Shown in pieces: positions 52,407 to 61,265 of a DNA stretch of 64,000 bases. Every line of letters begins with the position of its first letter. Positions within the stretch are counted from its first letter, which is position 1. This DNA comes from G965198795 sp965198795 (GTDB taxonomy: Bacteria; Pseudomonadota; Alphaproteobacteria; Rhodospirillales; Casp-alpha2): positions 2,542,001 through 2,606,000 of the forward strand of contig OZ240674.1 in NCBI GenBank assembly GCA_965198795.1, written 5' to 3'. The translations under genes and the position numbers were made by a program. The notes under the pieces were generated by a model. It did not search any database, had not been told where the DNA came from, and saw only the letters and a program-made list of their open reading frames with translations.

Positions 52407-53681
52407 ATGAATCCGACTGACATGGCGAAAAAAACCTGGATCGACACGGCCATGGCCGTCTGTCTGGGTTTGACGATACCCGCCATTCTGTCCGGTCGGG
52501 CCACATTGGGCGCCGCTTTCGGCCTGGCGACTCTGTTCGCCTTGATCGGTTCCGGCAAACAGACCTTTCAATCGTTCCTGCAAGCGGTAAAATGTCCGGC
52601 GGGCCTTATGTTCGCCGCCGCGCTGCTTTATTGGTCGATTGACGGCCTGATTGTCTCGATCGACCCCTTCAAATCCGCCACAGCCGTCTTCCGGACGGCG
52701 TTCTTTGTCGTCGCGGCCGTGTTCTTGGCGATTCGGATGACGGAGAGGCCCGGTCTCGCAGGTCTCGCTCTGCGGTCCGCCGTGTGGGCCTATCTTGTTT
52801 TAGGCGTCATCGCGATCGCCGGTTTGCATCAAATGTTTCCCGAAGCCGCCAACTGGATCCGGGGAGGGGGAGGCGACCCGAAGATCAATTTCGATCTCCA
52901 GAGACGGTTCATAGAAGCGGCCTCGGGCGGTGTTGTCCTGATGCCCGCCATCATCCTGATCTATTTGCGGGACAGATCACCCGCGAATCTGGCGCTGGTC
53001 CTCGCCGCCGGGGCGGTTTGCGTCCTGTTGAGCGGCGCCGTGAACAGCCGCGCGTCCGTGGCCGGCGCCTTTGCCGGGTCATTGCTGGCGCTTGGCGTCC
53101 TGGCGGCCGCCACGCCGTCCCGGCGAACGAGATGGATATTGATCCTCATTTTGGCGCTGACGGGCGCATCGGTCGTATTCTGGGCGCGGTTCCTGCAATC
53201 AGGGGACTTCCACACATACGGCGGGGAATGGAAAATCCCGGTATGGCTGATCGATCCGCCACGCCAGGCAATCTGGTCGTTCTCCTGGGATCTGTTCCGG
53301 CAAACGCCCTGGTTCGGCGTCGGCGCGAACGTCAGCGAGATGCAGCCGGGCGCGGACATCTACAATCCGGACGCCAGGGTTTTCAATATACCGCAGCATC
53401 CTCATAATTTTATCCTCGAGCTTCTCATCGAGGGCGGGGGCGTGGGCTTCGGGCTGATAATCGGCGGCGTCGGGCTTGTCCTTTCCGGTGAATTACGCCG
53501 TTATCTAAGAACCGCCGATTGGTCGGCTTTGGCCGGCCTTACAACCGCCGCCGTGTTCTTCACCCAGGCCGCGCTTACCGTCTCGATCTGGTCATCGTGG
53601 TGGCAATTGACCTATCTGGCGGCTACTGTGCTATGTCTCAGCGCCTCCGGGGCGCGAACGTCTCCGCCGGCCAAGTCATGA
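52407..53681 (+). CDS. O-antigen ligase/polymerase family protein
   Basis: 424-residue membrane protein with about ten to twelve spans and a large periplasmic loop containing PQHPHNFILELLIEGG, the signature of the WaaL/Wzy-C (PF04932) family near residue 330. Could ligate or polymerise the surface glycan; sequence does not decide. It overlaps the next gene by four bases (ATGA). Confidence 0.87.
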   Translation: MNPTDMAKKTWIDTAMAVCLGLTIPAILSGRATLGAAFGLATLFALIGSGKQTFQSFLQAVKCPAGLMFAAALLYWSIDGLIVSIDPFKSATAVFRTAFFVVAAVFLAIRMTERPGLAGLALRSAVWAYLVLGVIAIAGLHQMFPEAANWIRGGGGDPKINFDLQRRFIEAASGGVVLMPAIILIYLRDRSPANLALVLAAGAVCVLLSGAVNSRASVAGAFAGSLLALGVLAAATPSRRTRWILILILALTGASVVFWARFLQSGDFHTYGGEWKIPVWLIDPPRQAIWSFSWDLFRQTPWFGVGANVSEMQPGADIYNPDARVFNIPQHPHNFILELLIEGGGVGFGLIIGGVGLVLSGELRRYLRTADWSALAGLTTAAVFFTQAALTVSIWSSWWQLTYLAATVLCLSASGARTSPPAKS

Positions 53682-55633
53682 AACGACCCAAACCCTTCAA
53701 CCTGAGTCCCCGCGGCTGGATCGTTTATGGCCATGACGTCGTCATGGCCGGCGCCGCCATGTCGGCGGCTTTTTATCTGCGGCTGGGCGACGACTTGACG
53801 TTTTGGTTCGAGACGCCGGAACTCATCGGCCTCATCGCCTTGTTCACCGCGACCGCAGCGGCCGTTTTTCTTTTTTCCGGCATGTACCGCGGCGTCTGGC
53901 TCTATGCGTCCTTGAGCGATTTGTTCGTCATCACCCGCAGCGTCAGCGTCACCGTCCTTTTGTTTATCGTTATCATGTTTCTTTGGACGCGGCTGGACGA
54001 CGTGCCCCGTTCGGTTCCGCTGATCACCTGGTTCGTCCTGATGGCGTTTCTGGGCGGTCCGCGCTTTCTCTACCGCATGTGGAAAGACTGGCCGCAAGGG
54101 CGCCGCCGCGATGACGGCGCCGGCAGAGTCCCGGTCTTGTTGATCGGCGCCGGGGATGAATGCGCCCTGTTCATTCGCGCCTTGAGCCAGCCCCGGAACG
54201 CCGGTTATCGAGCCGTCGGGATTCTCGCGCTCCGTCAGGGCAGGGAAGGCCGCCAAATTCTGGGTGTGGACGTCCTGGGCCACGTTTCAAACGCCGAGAC
54301 GGTCCTCGATCAACTCGCCGGGCGGAATAACCGGCCCCGGCGCATCCTATTGACCCGGGACGGCGTCGAGGGGTCCGTCGTCAGGGAATTGGTTGAAATC
54401 GCCGCGAGACGGGGCGTGCCCCTCGCCCGTCTGCCGAAAGCGACCGATTTCCGGAGCGAGACCGGCGATACGCCCGTGACCATGCAAGCCATCGCGGTCG
54501 AGGACTTGCTCGGCCGGCCGCAAACGCCCTTGGACCGGGAGTCCATGGCCGGTCTGGTGCGCGGCAGGCGCGTGGTCGTCACCGGCGCCGGGGGCTCCAT
54601 AGGATCGGAGCTCTGCCGGCAGGCGGCCGGACTGAATCCTTCCTTACTAGTCATGCTCGATCTGTCGGAATACGCCCTTTATTTGATTGATCACGAACTC
54701 GGATCGTCTCACCCCGAACTGGCCCGGCGCGCGGTTTTAGGCGACGTCCGTGACAGAACGGCCCTTGATCGCCTGTTCGGCGGCGTCCGGCCCGAACTGG
54801 TTTTCCACGCCGCCGCCTTGAAACACGTGCCGCTGGTCGAGGCTAACCCCATGGAAGGCTTCGCCTCCAACACCATCGGAACCCTGAACGTCGCCGAGGC
54901 CGCGCGGCGCGCCGGCGTCCAGGCCATGGTCATGATTTCAACGGACAAGGCGGTAAACCCATCAAGCGTCATGGGCGCCACCAAACGGCTCGCGGAGATT
55001 TGCTGTCAGTCTTTCGATCAGGCCTCCGATCAGGGAAACGAGCCCGATACACGTTTCGTCACCGTGCGATTCGGCAATGTGCTGGGTTCAACGGGCTCGG
55101 TAGTTCCCTTGTTCCAGAAGCAACTGGCCGCGGGCGGTCCGCTGACCGTCACGCATCCGGACATGACACGCTATTTCATGACCACACGTGAGGCGGTCGA
55201 ATTGGTCCTTCAGGCTTCGGTCATGGGCCTGAGTTCCGGCGCGGACGGCCGGATTTTTGTTCTCGACATGGGCGAGCCCGTCAAAATCATCGACCTCGCC
55301 CGTCAGATGATTCGCCTGTCCGGCAAGGTTCCAGGCGACGACGTAAAGATTATTTTTACCGGATTACGGCCAGGGGAAAAGTTGTCGGAGGAGATTTTCC
55401 ATGGCGACGAGGCCCCGGTCCCGACAACCCGGCCCGGCATTCTGCTGGCGAAACCCAGAAGCGCGGATTTAGAGGTTTTGCGGGCCCGGATCGCGGTTCT
55501 GGAAACCGCCGTCCAATCCGGGGATCAAGAATCGGCCGCCAGGGTGCTGCGCCAGTTCGTGCCCGAATACAGCGGCGCCTTTTGTGACGAGACGGGCGGC
55601 CCGGGCGCCGTCTCGCGCCAGTTCGGCTCTTAG
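53678..55633 (+). CDS. Membrane-bound UDP-sugar 4,6-dehydratase/epimerase (CapD/WbpM-like)
   Basis: 651 residues: four N-terminal spans, a CoA-binding-like NAD domain (VPVLLIGAGDECALFI near residue 155) and a C-terminal extended short-chain dehydrogenase domain with RVVVTGAGGSIGSELCRQ near 305, AALKHVPLVEANPMEG near 395 and MISTDKAVNPSSVMGATKR, where SMK replaces the usual SYK as in WbpM/CapD dehydratases. Supplies a dideoxy-amino sugar precursor for the polysaccharide. ATG 53678 overlaps the previous stop. Confidence 0.94.
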   Translation: MKRPKPFNLSPRGWIVYGHDVVMAGAAMSAAFYLRLGDDLTFWFETPELIGLIALFTATAAAVFLFSGMYRGVWLYASLSDLFVITRSVSVTVLLFIVIMFLWTRLDDVPRSVPLITWFVLMAFLGGPRFLYRMWKDWPQGRRRDDGAGRVPVLLIGAGDECALFIRALSQPRNAGYRAVGILALRQGREGRQILGVDVLGHVSNAETVLDQLAGRNNRPRRILLTRDGVEGSVVRELVEIAARRGVPLARLPKATDFRSETGDTPVTMQAIAVEDLLGRPQTPLDRESMAGLVRGRRVVVTGAGGSIGSELCRQAAGLNPSLLVMLDLSEYALYLIDHELGSSHPELARRAVLGDVRDRTALDRLFGGVRPELVFHAAALKHVPLVEANPMEGFASNTIGTLNVAEAARRAGVQAMVMISTDKAVNPSSVMGATKRLAEICCQSFDQASDQGNEPDTRFVTVRFGNVLGSTGSVVPLFQKQLAAGGPLTVTHPDMTRYFMTTREAVELVLQASVMGLSSGADGRIFVLDMGEPVKIIDLARQMIRLSGKVPGDDVKIIFTGLRPGEKLSEEIFHGDEAPVPTTRPGILLAKPRSADLEVLRARIAVLETAVQSGDQESAARVLRQFVPEYSGAFCDETGGPGAVSRQFGS

Positions 55634-55653
55634 CCCTTGGGAGTTTTCCGGCC

Positions 55654-57225
55654 GTGACCAACGCCATCCGCCGCGCCTTGATTTCCGTTTCCGATAAGAG
55701 GGGATTGGCGGATCTCGGCAAATTTTTGGATGAGTATGGGATAGAAATCCTGTCCACCGGCGGTTCGGCCAAGGCCCTGAGGGACGCCGGCGCCGCCGTG
55801 ACGGAGGTTTCCGATTTCACGGGCTTTCCCGAAATCATGGATGGCCGGGTGAAAACGCTTCAGCCGAAAATCCATGGCGGTCTTTTGGCGGTCCGGGACA
55901 AGGCCGATCATATCGAGGCGATGGAAACCCACGGCGTCGCGCCGATAGACTTGCTGGTTGTGAACCTTTATCCGTTCGAGGAAACCGTCGCCAAGGGGGC
56001 CGGTTTCGATACGTGTATCGAGAATATCGACATCGGCGGGCCCGCCATGATCCGGGCGGCGGCGAAGAACCACGCCTTCGTCTCGGTGGTCGTGGACCCC
56101 TCCGACTATGGCCGGCTGCGCGCCGAGATGGCCGCCAACGGCGGCGCGACGACGAAAGATTTCCGCAAACGCCTGGCCGCCAAGGCCTACGCGCGGACAG
56201 GCGCCTACGACGGCGCCATTTCGGGTTGGTTCGCCAGCCAGTTGGGCGAAACGTTTCCGGCGCGCTGGAATCTCGCGGGCGAGTTGAGAGCGGAACTGCG
56301 CTATGGCGAGAACCCGCATCAGCGCGCGGCGTTCTATCGCGGTTCGGAAACACGGCCGGGCGTCGTTTCCGCCGCGCGGCTTCAGGGCAAGGAGCTCAGC
56401 TTCAACAACCTGAACGACACGGACGCGGCGTTCGAGTTGGCGTCCGAATTTTCCGGCGAACCGGCCTGCGTCATCGTTAAGCACGCCAATCCATGCGGCG
56501 CCGCCGTCGCCGATGATCTGAAATCCGCTTATCTACGCGCATACGCCTGTGATACGGAAAGCGCCTTCGGCGGCGTCATCGCGCTCAATCAAACGCTCGA
56601 CGGCCCAACGGCGGAAGAAATCGCTAAACTGTTCGCCGAAGCCGTCATCGCGCCCGCCGTTTCCAGCGAAGCCAAGGCCATCCTCGCCGCCAGAAAAAAT
56701 TTGCGTGTGCTGGAAACGGGCGCCATGGCCGACCCGGCCCAGGCCGGCGTGACCGTACGAAGCCTGGCCGGCGGATATCTCTTGCAGACACGGGACGCAG
56801 CTTTACTGGATGAATTGAAGATCGTCACCCGGCGGACGCCCAGCGTCCGGGAAATGACCGACCTTCGGTTCGCCCTCACCGTCGCCAAGCACGTGAAATC
56901 GAACGCCATCGTCTACGCCAGGAACCAGGCGACCGTCGGCGTGGGCGCGGGACAAATGAGCCGGGTGAATTCGTCGCGCATCGCCGCTTGGAAAGCGGCC
57001 GACGCCGCCAAGGCCGCCGGGGAGGCGGAGAGCCGGGCCAAGGGTTCCGTCGCCGCGTCGGACGCCTTTTTCCCCTTCGCGGACGGCCTTTTGGCGGCGG
57101 CGGAGGCCGGGGTGACGGCGGTTATCCAACCAGGCGGAAGCGTGCGTGACGATGAGGTCATCGCCGCCGCCGACGACGCCGGCCTCGCCATGGTCTTCAC
57201 CGGCATACGGCATTTCCGGCATTGA
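55654..57225 (+). CDS. purH: Bifunctional AICAR formyltransferase/IMP cyclohydrolase
   Basis: Last two steps of purine synthesis. The 523 residues show the N-terminal MGS-like cyclohydrolase (RALISVSDKRGLADLGKF, GRVKTLQPKIHGGLLAVR, VVNLYPFEETV) and the C-terminal transformylase (LRYGENPHQRAAFYR, VIVKHANPCGAAV with the catalytic Lys-His, and DAFFPFADGLLAAAEAGV, IQPGGSVRDDEVI). Starts with GTG 55654. Confidence 0.97.
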   Translation: MTNAIRRALISVSDKRGLADLGKFLDEYGIEILSTGGSAKALRDAGAAVTEVSDFTGFPEIMDGRVKTLQPKIHGGLLAVRDKADHIEAMETHGVAPIDLLVVNLYPFEETVAKGAGFDTCIENIDIGGPAMIRAAAKNHAFVSVVVDPSDYGRLRAEMAANGGATTKDFRKRLAAKAYARTGAYDGAISGWFASQLGETFPARWNLAGELRAELRYGENPHQRAAFYRGSETRPGVVSAARLQGKELSFNNLNDTDAAFELASEFSGEPACVIVKHANPCGAAVADDLKSAYLRAYACDTESAFGGVIALNQTLDGPTAEEIAKLFAEAVIAPAVSSEAKAILAARKNLRVLETGAMADPAQAGVTVRSLAGGYLLQTRDAALLDELKIVTRRTPSVREMTDLRFALTVAKHVKSNAIVYARNQATVGVGAGQMSRVNSSRIAAWKAADAAKAAGEAESRAKGSVAASDAFFPFADGLLAAAEAGVTAVIQPGGSVRDDEVIAAADDAGLAMVFTGIRHFRH

Positions 57226-57458
57226 CCCGCGTTCCGGGAAATAATGTTTTAAAAATCAGCGAAATTCGAATCCAAGGAATCAGGTTTTCTGATAGAAAAT
57301 CCCATAAATGAGCGACATGGTGAGACTCCATGCCTCAGCACGTATTGGCGGAGCGCAATGGGGAACAGCTGGAGCATCCCCCTCACTTCCAGTGGCGGGC
57401 GACAAATCTAGGCCATGTCCCCATAAAAAGGACTCCCAACAGTCTTGTCATATGATTC
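57226..57458. other. Spacer after purH
   Basis: No gene recognised; AT-richer just after the stop, then IS5-like debris begins after the terminator at 57459. Confidence 0.4.
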
Positions 57459-57484
57459 AAGCTCCCAAACAGCGGGAGCTTTTC
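57459..57484 (+). terminator. Intrinsic terminator-like hairpin
   Basis: AAGCTCCC and GGGAGCTT flank a seven-base loop and are followed by TTT. It may end the purH transcript or belong to the start of the IS5-type remnant that follows. Confidence 0.65.
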
Positions 57485-57485
57485 C

Positions 57486-57610
57486 ATGCATGGACGCGGC
57501 GGCCTCACGGACTTTGAATGGTCGATTATTGAGCTTTTTTCTGAACAAGCAGCGTGGTGTTCGGCACGTTGACGGTTGGCGGGCCGCGCCGCCGAAGGGG
57601 GATTGTACGA
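57486..57610 (+). pseudogene. IS5-family transposase (OrfA) remnant
   Basis: MHGRGGLTDFEWSIIELF and, after a frame change, NKQRGVRHVDGWR match the start of IS5/IS1031-type OrfA proteins (LTDxEWxxIExLLPxxxRGxxRVDDRR). It ends about 40 residues in, where the dispersed repeat begins. Confidence 0.72.
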
Positions 57611-57631
57611 CAACTTCGCCTCGTCAGAGGC

Positions 57632-57759
57632 GTCATTCCCGCGCAGGCGGGAATCCAACTGGGCGGCCCGCGTTCCGGCTTATCGTGAGTGGATGGCCGG
57701 TCATGTGCGACAAGGGGTGGCGCGACAAGGGGTGGTCTGGACCCCCTTCGCGGGAGTGA
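57632..57759 (+). repeat. Dispersed palindromic-ended repeat, copy C
   Basis: GTCATTCCCGCGCAGGCGGG then AATCCAACTGGGCGGCCCGCGTTCCGGC, TTATCGTGAGTGGATGGCCGGTCATG, GCGACAAGGGGTGG twice (internal 15-bp duplication at 57707-57735) and GTCTGGACCCCCTTCGCGGGAGTGA. Same layout as copy B. Confidence 0.8.
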
Positions 57760-57860
57760 TGAAATGGGACCGGGTTAAGTCGTCATCCAAACCCCGCCCA
57801 CGCGGCAAGGGCGCCTTGGCGGCCGAGGTGTTTCTTCTCAAGGCTCAAGCATCGGTTCCG

Positions 57861-58286
57861 TCAACCGGATGACGGCGCGGCGGTTCCCCGGTCGCCGCAC
57901 GCGCCGCACAGCCCGCGTAACTCGACCGTCGCCCGTCGCAGGGTGAAGGATTGGTCTCCGGCCCATCGGCTCAACCGTTTGGCGACCGCCGCGTCTTCGA
58001 ATTCAGTGACTGCGCCGCAGTCATTGCAAATGGCGAAAGCCGCGTGGCCGTGACCGCCGCATTTCGGATGACGGCAGGCGATGAAGGCGTTCAGGCTTTC
58101 CAGTCGGTGCACCAGGCCATGCTCGGACAAGCGCTCCAGAGCGCGGTAAACCTGAGGCGGCGCGCGAAAACCGGCGCCACGCAATCTATCCAGCAACTCA
58201 TAGGCGCTGAGCGGCCCGGAAGCATCCGCGAGCTCGTCCAGAACCCTTTGCTGCCTGTCGGTCAGAACTTTGGGTTGATTGCTCAA
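57861..58286 (-). CDS. zur: Zinc uptake regulator (Fur family)
   Basis: 141-residue Fur-family repressor. Winged helix region (LDELADASGPLSAYELLDRL, VYRALERLSEHGLVHRL), metal site ACRHPKCGGHGHAAFAICND with one CxxC, and a second CxxC in RGLCGACGD at the C-terminus. The likely start is TTG 58286, whose TTGA overlaps the znuB stop and lies after GGCGGGAG. Last gene of znuCB-zur, so it would control its own synthesis through the Zur box upstream of znuC. Confidence 0.92.
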   Translation of the reverse strand: MSNQPKVLTDRQQRVLDELADASGPLSAYELLDRLRGAGFRAPPQVYRALERLSEHGLVHRLESLNAFIACRHPKCGGHGHAAFAICNDCGAVTEFEDAAVAKRLSRWAGDQSFTLRRATVELRGLCGACGDRGTAAPSSG

Positions 58287-59143
58287 TGGGCCGCTCCCGC
58301 CGGAGGTTCGCCGCGCACGCCGGTTTGTCCGCCGGCGGCCGGTCCGCGGCCAAAAGCGAAGCTCGCAACAAACAAGGCGAAGGCCGCAGCGACGATCGAC
58401 GGGCCCGAGGGCGTGTCCCAGGCGGCGGATCCGAAAAGGCCGGCGGCGACGGACGCCGCGCCGGCCATGGCGGCCAACGCCGCCATTTGTTCCGGCCCCT
58501 TGGCGACCCGGCGCGCGGCGGCAGCCGGGATGATCAGCAGGGCCGTAATCAAAATGACGCCAACCAGCTTCATGGCCATGGCGATCACGGCGGCCAGCAA
58601 GGCCATAAAGACAAAGTTCCAGCGTTCCGGCCGCAAACCTTCCGCCGCGGCCAAATCCTCGCTGACGGTGGCGGCGAACAGAGGACGCCAGATCCGGAGC
58701 AGGACGGCGAACGCCACGGCGCCGGCGGCGTATATGACGGCGATGTCGGACACGGTGACGGCCAGGATGTCGCCGAACAGCAAACCCGTCAGGTCGACCC
58801 GCACCCACGTCATGAAGGCCAACAGCACCAATCCCAGCGCCAAGGCCGAGTGGGACAGCAACCCAAGCAACGTGTCCGATCCTACCGCCGTCCGCCGCTG
58901 CAAGAATAAAAGCGCGCCTGCAATCCCGAGGGCGACCACGAAAACCGTGAACACGGGATCGATATCGGCCAACAGCCCGATGGCGGCCCCCACCAGAGCC
59001 GAATGGGCCAGGGTGTCGCCGAAATAGGCCATACGCCGCCAAACGATAAAGCAACCCAACGGCCCCGCGATCAGGGCCACGCCGACGCCAGCCACCAGCG
59101 CCCGGGTGAAAAAATCATCAAGCACGGGCCGTGTCCCCGCCAT
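58283..59143 (-). CDS. znuB: Zinc ABC transporter permease
   Basis: 286-residue ABC-3 family permease with about eight spans. Conserved AGPLGCFIVWRRMAYFGDT, LAHSALVGAAIGLLADI near residue 45 and LRPERWNFVFMALLAAVIA near 175 are family features. ATG 59143 gives the usual N-terminus (LDDFFTRALVAGVGVALIAG) and overlaps the end of znuC by 26 bases; longer frames to 59266 only shadow znuC. Confidence 0.93.
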   Translation of the reverse strand: MAGTRPVLDDFFTRALVAGVGVALIAGPLGCFIVWRRMAYFGDTLAHSALVGAAIGLLADIDPVFTVFVVALGIAGALLFLQRRTAVGSDTLLGLLSHSALALGLVLLAFMTWVRVDLTGLLFGDILAVTVSDIAVIYAAGAVAFAVLLRIWRPLFAATVSEDLAAAEGLRPERWNFVFMALLAAVIAMAMKLVGVILITALLIIPAAAARRVAKGPEQMAALAAMAGAASVAAGLFGSAAWDTPSGPSIVAAAFALFVASFAFGRGPAAGGQTGVRGEPPAGAAH

Positions 59144-59966
59144 GCCGGTCCCCGCCGCCATGATCATGACGATGGCCGTCGTCCGGATGACGGCGGCCGG
59201 TGATGGAGCCGTCTGCGCGCCGCGCCCGGTCGCCGCGCAAGCGATCATGGCCGTGATCGTGCTCATAAACCGCCAAGGCGCCTGCGGCCCGGCTGCCGAA
59301 CAATTCCCGGTAAATGGGGGTTTCCGACACGGCGCTGGGCGTTCCCCGGCAGCAGACGCGCCCGTTGAGACAGAGAACCTGGTCCGCCGCCGCCACCACC
59401 ACGTGCAGATCGTGGGAAATCATCAGAACACCGCATCCCAGCCGCCCGCGTATATCGGCGATCAAATCATAGAGCGCAATCTCGCCGGCGAAATCGACGC
59501 CTTGAACAGGTTCGTCCAGAACCAGGAGGCCGGGTTTGCGGGCGATGGCCCGGGCCAGCATGACCCGCTGAAACTCGCCGCCCGAAAGACGCCGAACCTC
59601 GGCGTGCGGTGATCCGCCCATTCCGACCATCTCCAGGGCCTCATGAATCTCCCGGCTTTTCAGCGGCCGCGTGAGCGTCATGAACCGGCTGACCGTCAGG
59701 GGCAGGGTCCAGTCGATCGACAGTTTCTGCGGGACGTAACCGATGACGACCCCGGAGGGGGCGTCAACCCGGCCTTCATCGGGAGCGATCAACCCCAGCG
59801 CCATTTTCGCCGTGGTCGATTTTCCTGATCCGTTGGGTCCGATGAGCGTGACGATCTCACCTTTGTGCACGGCAAGGTCCACGCCGCGCACCAGCCAGCG
59901 GCCCGCCCGGCGCGCGCCGGCTTGGCGTAAATTGATCAAGGGCCGGGGCGAGGCGACCGCATCCAT
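59118..59966 (-). CDS. znuC: Zinc ABC transporter ATP-binding protein with His-rich tail
   Basis: 282-residue ATPase: Walker A LIGPNGSGKSTTAKMAL, signature RRLSGGEFQRVMLARAI, Walker B LLVLDEPVQGVD, H-loop MISHDLHVV. The last 45 residues are rich in His, Asp, Arg and Gly (YEHDHGHDR, GHRHDHGGGDRHGG), a common zinc-binding feature of ZnuC tails. ATG 59966 is preferred over 59996. First gene of znuCB-zur. Confidence 0.93.
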   Translation of the reverse strand: MDAVASPRPLINLRQAGARRAGRWLVRGVDLAVHKGEIVTLIGPNGSGKSTTAKMALGLIAPDEGRVDAPSGVVIGYVPQKLSIDWTLPLTVSRFMTLTRPLKSREIHEALEMVGMGGSPHAEVRRLSGGEFQRVMLARAIARKPGLLVLDEPVQGVDFAGEIALYDLIADIRGRLGCGVLMISHDLHVVVAAADQVLCLNGRVCCRGTPSAVSETPIYRELFGSRAAGALAVYEHDHGHDRLRGDRARRADGSITGRRHPDDGHRHDHGGGDRHGGDTARA

Positions 59967-60015
59967 TAAGACAGCTCCGTTTCGCGAGACGAACAAGGGC
60001 TTGAATTTCTTTTTT

Positions 60016-60030
60016 TGTTATAACATAACA
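60016..60030. promoter_or_regulatory. Zur box between znuA and znuC
   Basis: TGTTATAACATAACA closely matches the alphaproteobacterial Zur operator TGTTATAATATAACA and lies in an AT-rich, 99-base divergent promoter. Zur with zinc is expected to repress both znuA and znuCB-zur from this single site. Confidence 0.85.
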
Positions 60031-60065
60031 TTTTTCGAGTCCATCCTTTTTCGGAGTTACACATC

Positions 60066-61178
60066 ATGCGCGCACTGGCCTACCGCAAGGTTTTATCGGC
60101 CGCCTTGCTCTCGGCGCCGTTCGGGCTTTGGAGTCCGTCAAGCCACGCGGAGGTTTCCGTCGTGACCACGATCAAGCCGATCCACTCGCTGGTCGCCGGC
60201 GTCATGCGGGGCGCCGGGACGCCCGGGCTGCTGCTGGCCGGCAACGCCTCGCCTCACACCGCCAGCCTCCGCCCCAGCCAGGCGAAAAGCCTGCAAGACG
60301 CGGACGTCATCTTCTGGGTGGGGCCGTCCATCGAGACGTTCATGATCAAACCGCTCAAGGCGCTTGGCGGCAAGGCGCGCACGGTCGCGCTGCAAGACGC
60401 GCCCGGCCTTGAACTTCTAGAATTTCGCGACGGATATGCGTTCGATGAGGGCGATCATTTCGATAAGGAAGATCATGAAAAACATGATCATGACGAACAC
60501 GGGCATGTGGGGCATGGTCACAAGGAACATGCGAAGGGTCATAAGCATGGGGGGCATGACCACGCTCAACACGCTGAAAAAAAACAGGGCCGCGAGGACC
60601 ATAAGGACCATGAAAATCATGGAGACCACGGCCACGGTCATCACGGCCGCCGCCATCATGGCGGCGTTGACGGCCACATCTGGCTAGACCCCGTGAACGC
60701 CCGGCGCCTGGTGGCCTCAATCGCCGAGACCTTGAGCGGCGAGGACCCGGCCAACGCCCCCGCGTATCAAGCCAACGCGAGGCGCATGGACGCGGAACTC
60801 CGCGCCTTGACCGGCCGGCTGAGGGCCGAGCTGTCGTCCGTCAAGGATGGCCCGTTCGTGGTCTTTCACGACGCGTATCATTATTTCGAACGCCGGTTCG
60901 GTTTGAACGCCGCCGGCGCCGTCACCATCAGCCCCGAAAAGGCGCCGAGCGCCAAGCGTCTGCGCGCCTTGAGGGAGACGATGCGCAAGGCCAAGGTGAG
61001 ATGCCTGTTCGCCGAGCCGCAGTTTCCCGCGAAGTTGTTAAGCGTCGTGTCTCAAGAGACCGGCGTGAGGAAAGGCGTCCTGGACCCGCTGGGCGGCGGA
61101 TTGAAGGCCGGGCCCGGGCTTTATCCGCGGCTGATGACCGACATGGCCGCCGCCATCAAAAGATGCCTTGAGGCCTAG
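60066..61178 (+). CDS. znuA: Zinc ABC transporter periplasmic binding protein
   Basis: 370-residue cluster 9 binding protein. Signal peptide in residues 1-28 (cut likely after SHA), then VVTTIKPIHSLVAGVM with the first zinc His, SPHTASLRPSQ region with the second, a very long His/Asp/Glu-rich loop (about residues 125-200), FVVFHDAYHYFERRFG with the third His, and CLFAEPQFPAKLL. Delivers Zn2+ to ZnuBC. Confidence 0.95.
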   Translation: MRALAYRKVLSAALLSAPFGLWSPSSHAEVSVVTTIKPIHSLVAGVMRGAGTPGLLLAGNASPHTASLRPSQAKSLQDADVIFWVGPSIETFMIKPLKALGGKARTVALQDAPGLELLEFRDGYAFDEGDHFDKEDHEKHDHDEHGHVGHGHKEHAKGHKHGGHDHAQHAEKKQGREDHKDHENHGDHGHGHHGRRHHGGVDGHIWLDPVNARRLVASIAETLSGEDPANAPAYQANARRMDAELRALTGRLRAELSSVKDGPFVVFHDAYHYFERRFGLNAAGAVTISPEKAPSAKRLRALRETMRKAKVRCLFAEPQFPAKLLSVVSQETGVRKGVLDPLGGGLKAGPGLYPRLMTDMAAAIKRCLEA

Positions 61179-61265
61179 GTCGGCTCTGGCCTCTAATAGG
61201 GCGCCGAAGGACATTTAAGGCCATTTGGACGGATGGGTAGCGGAGAGCCTACCGAGTGACAACGG

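Noticed and set aside
57861..59054. 397-codon minus-strand frame covering zur and part of znuB
   Set aside because: Only its last 141 codons are Zur; the upstream part is the wrong frame of znuB. The true start is the TTG at 58286.
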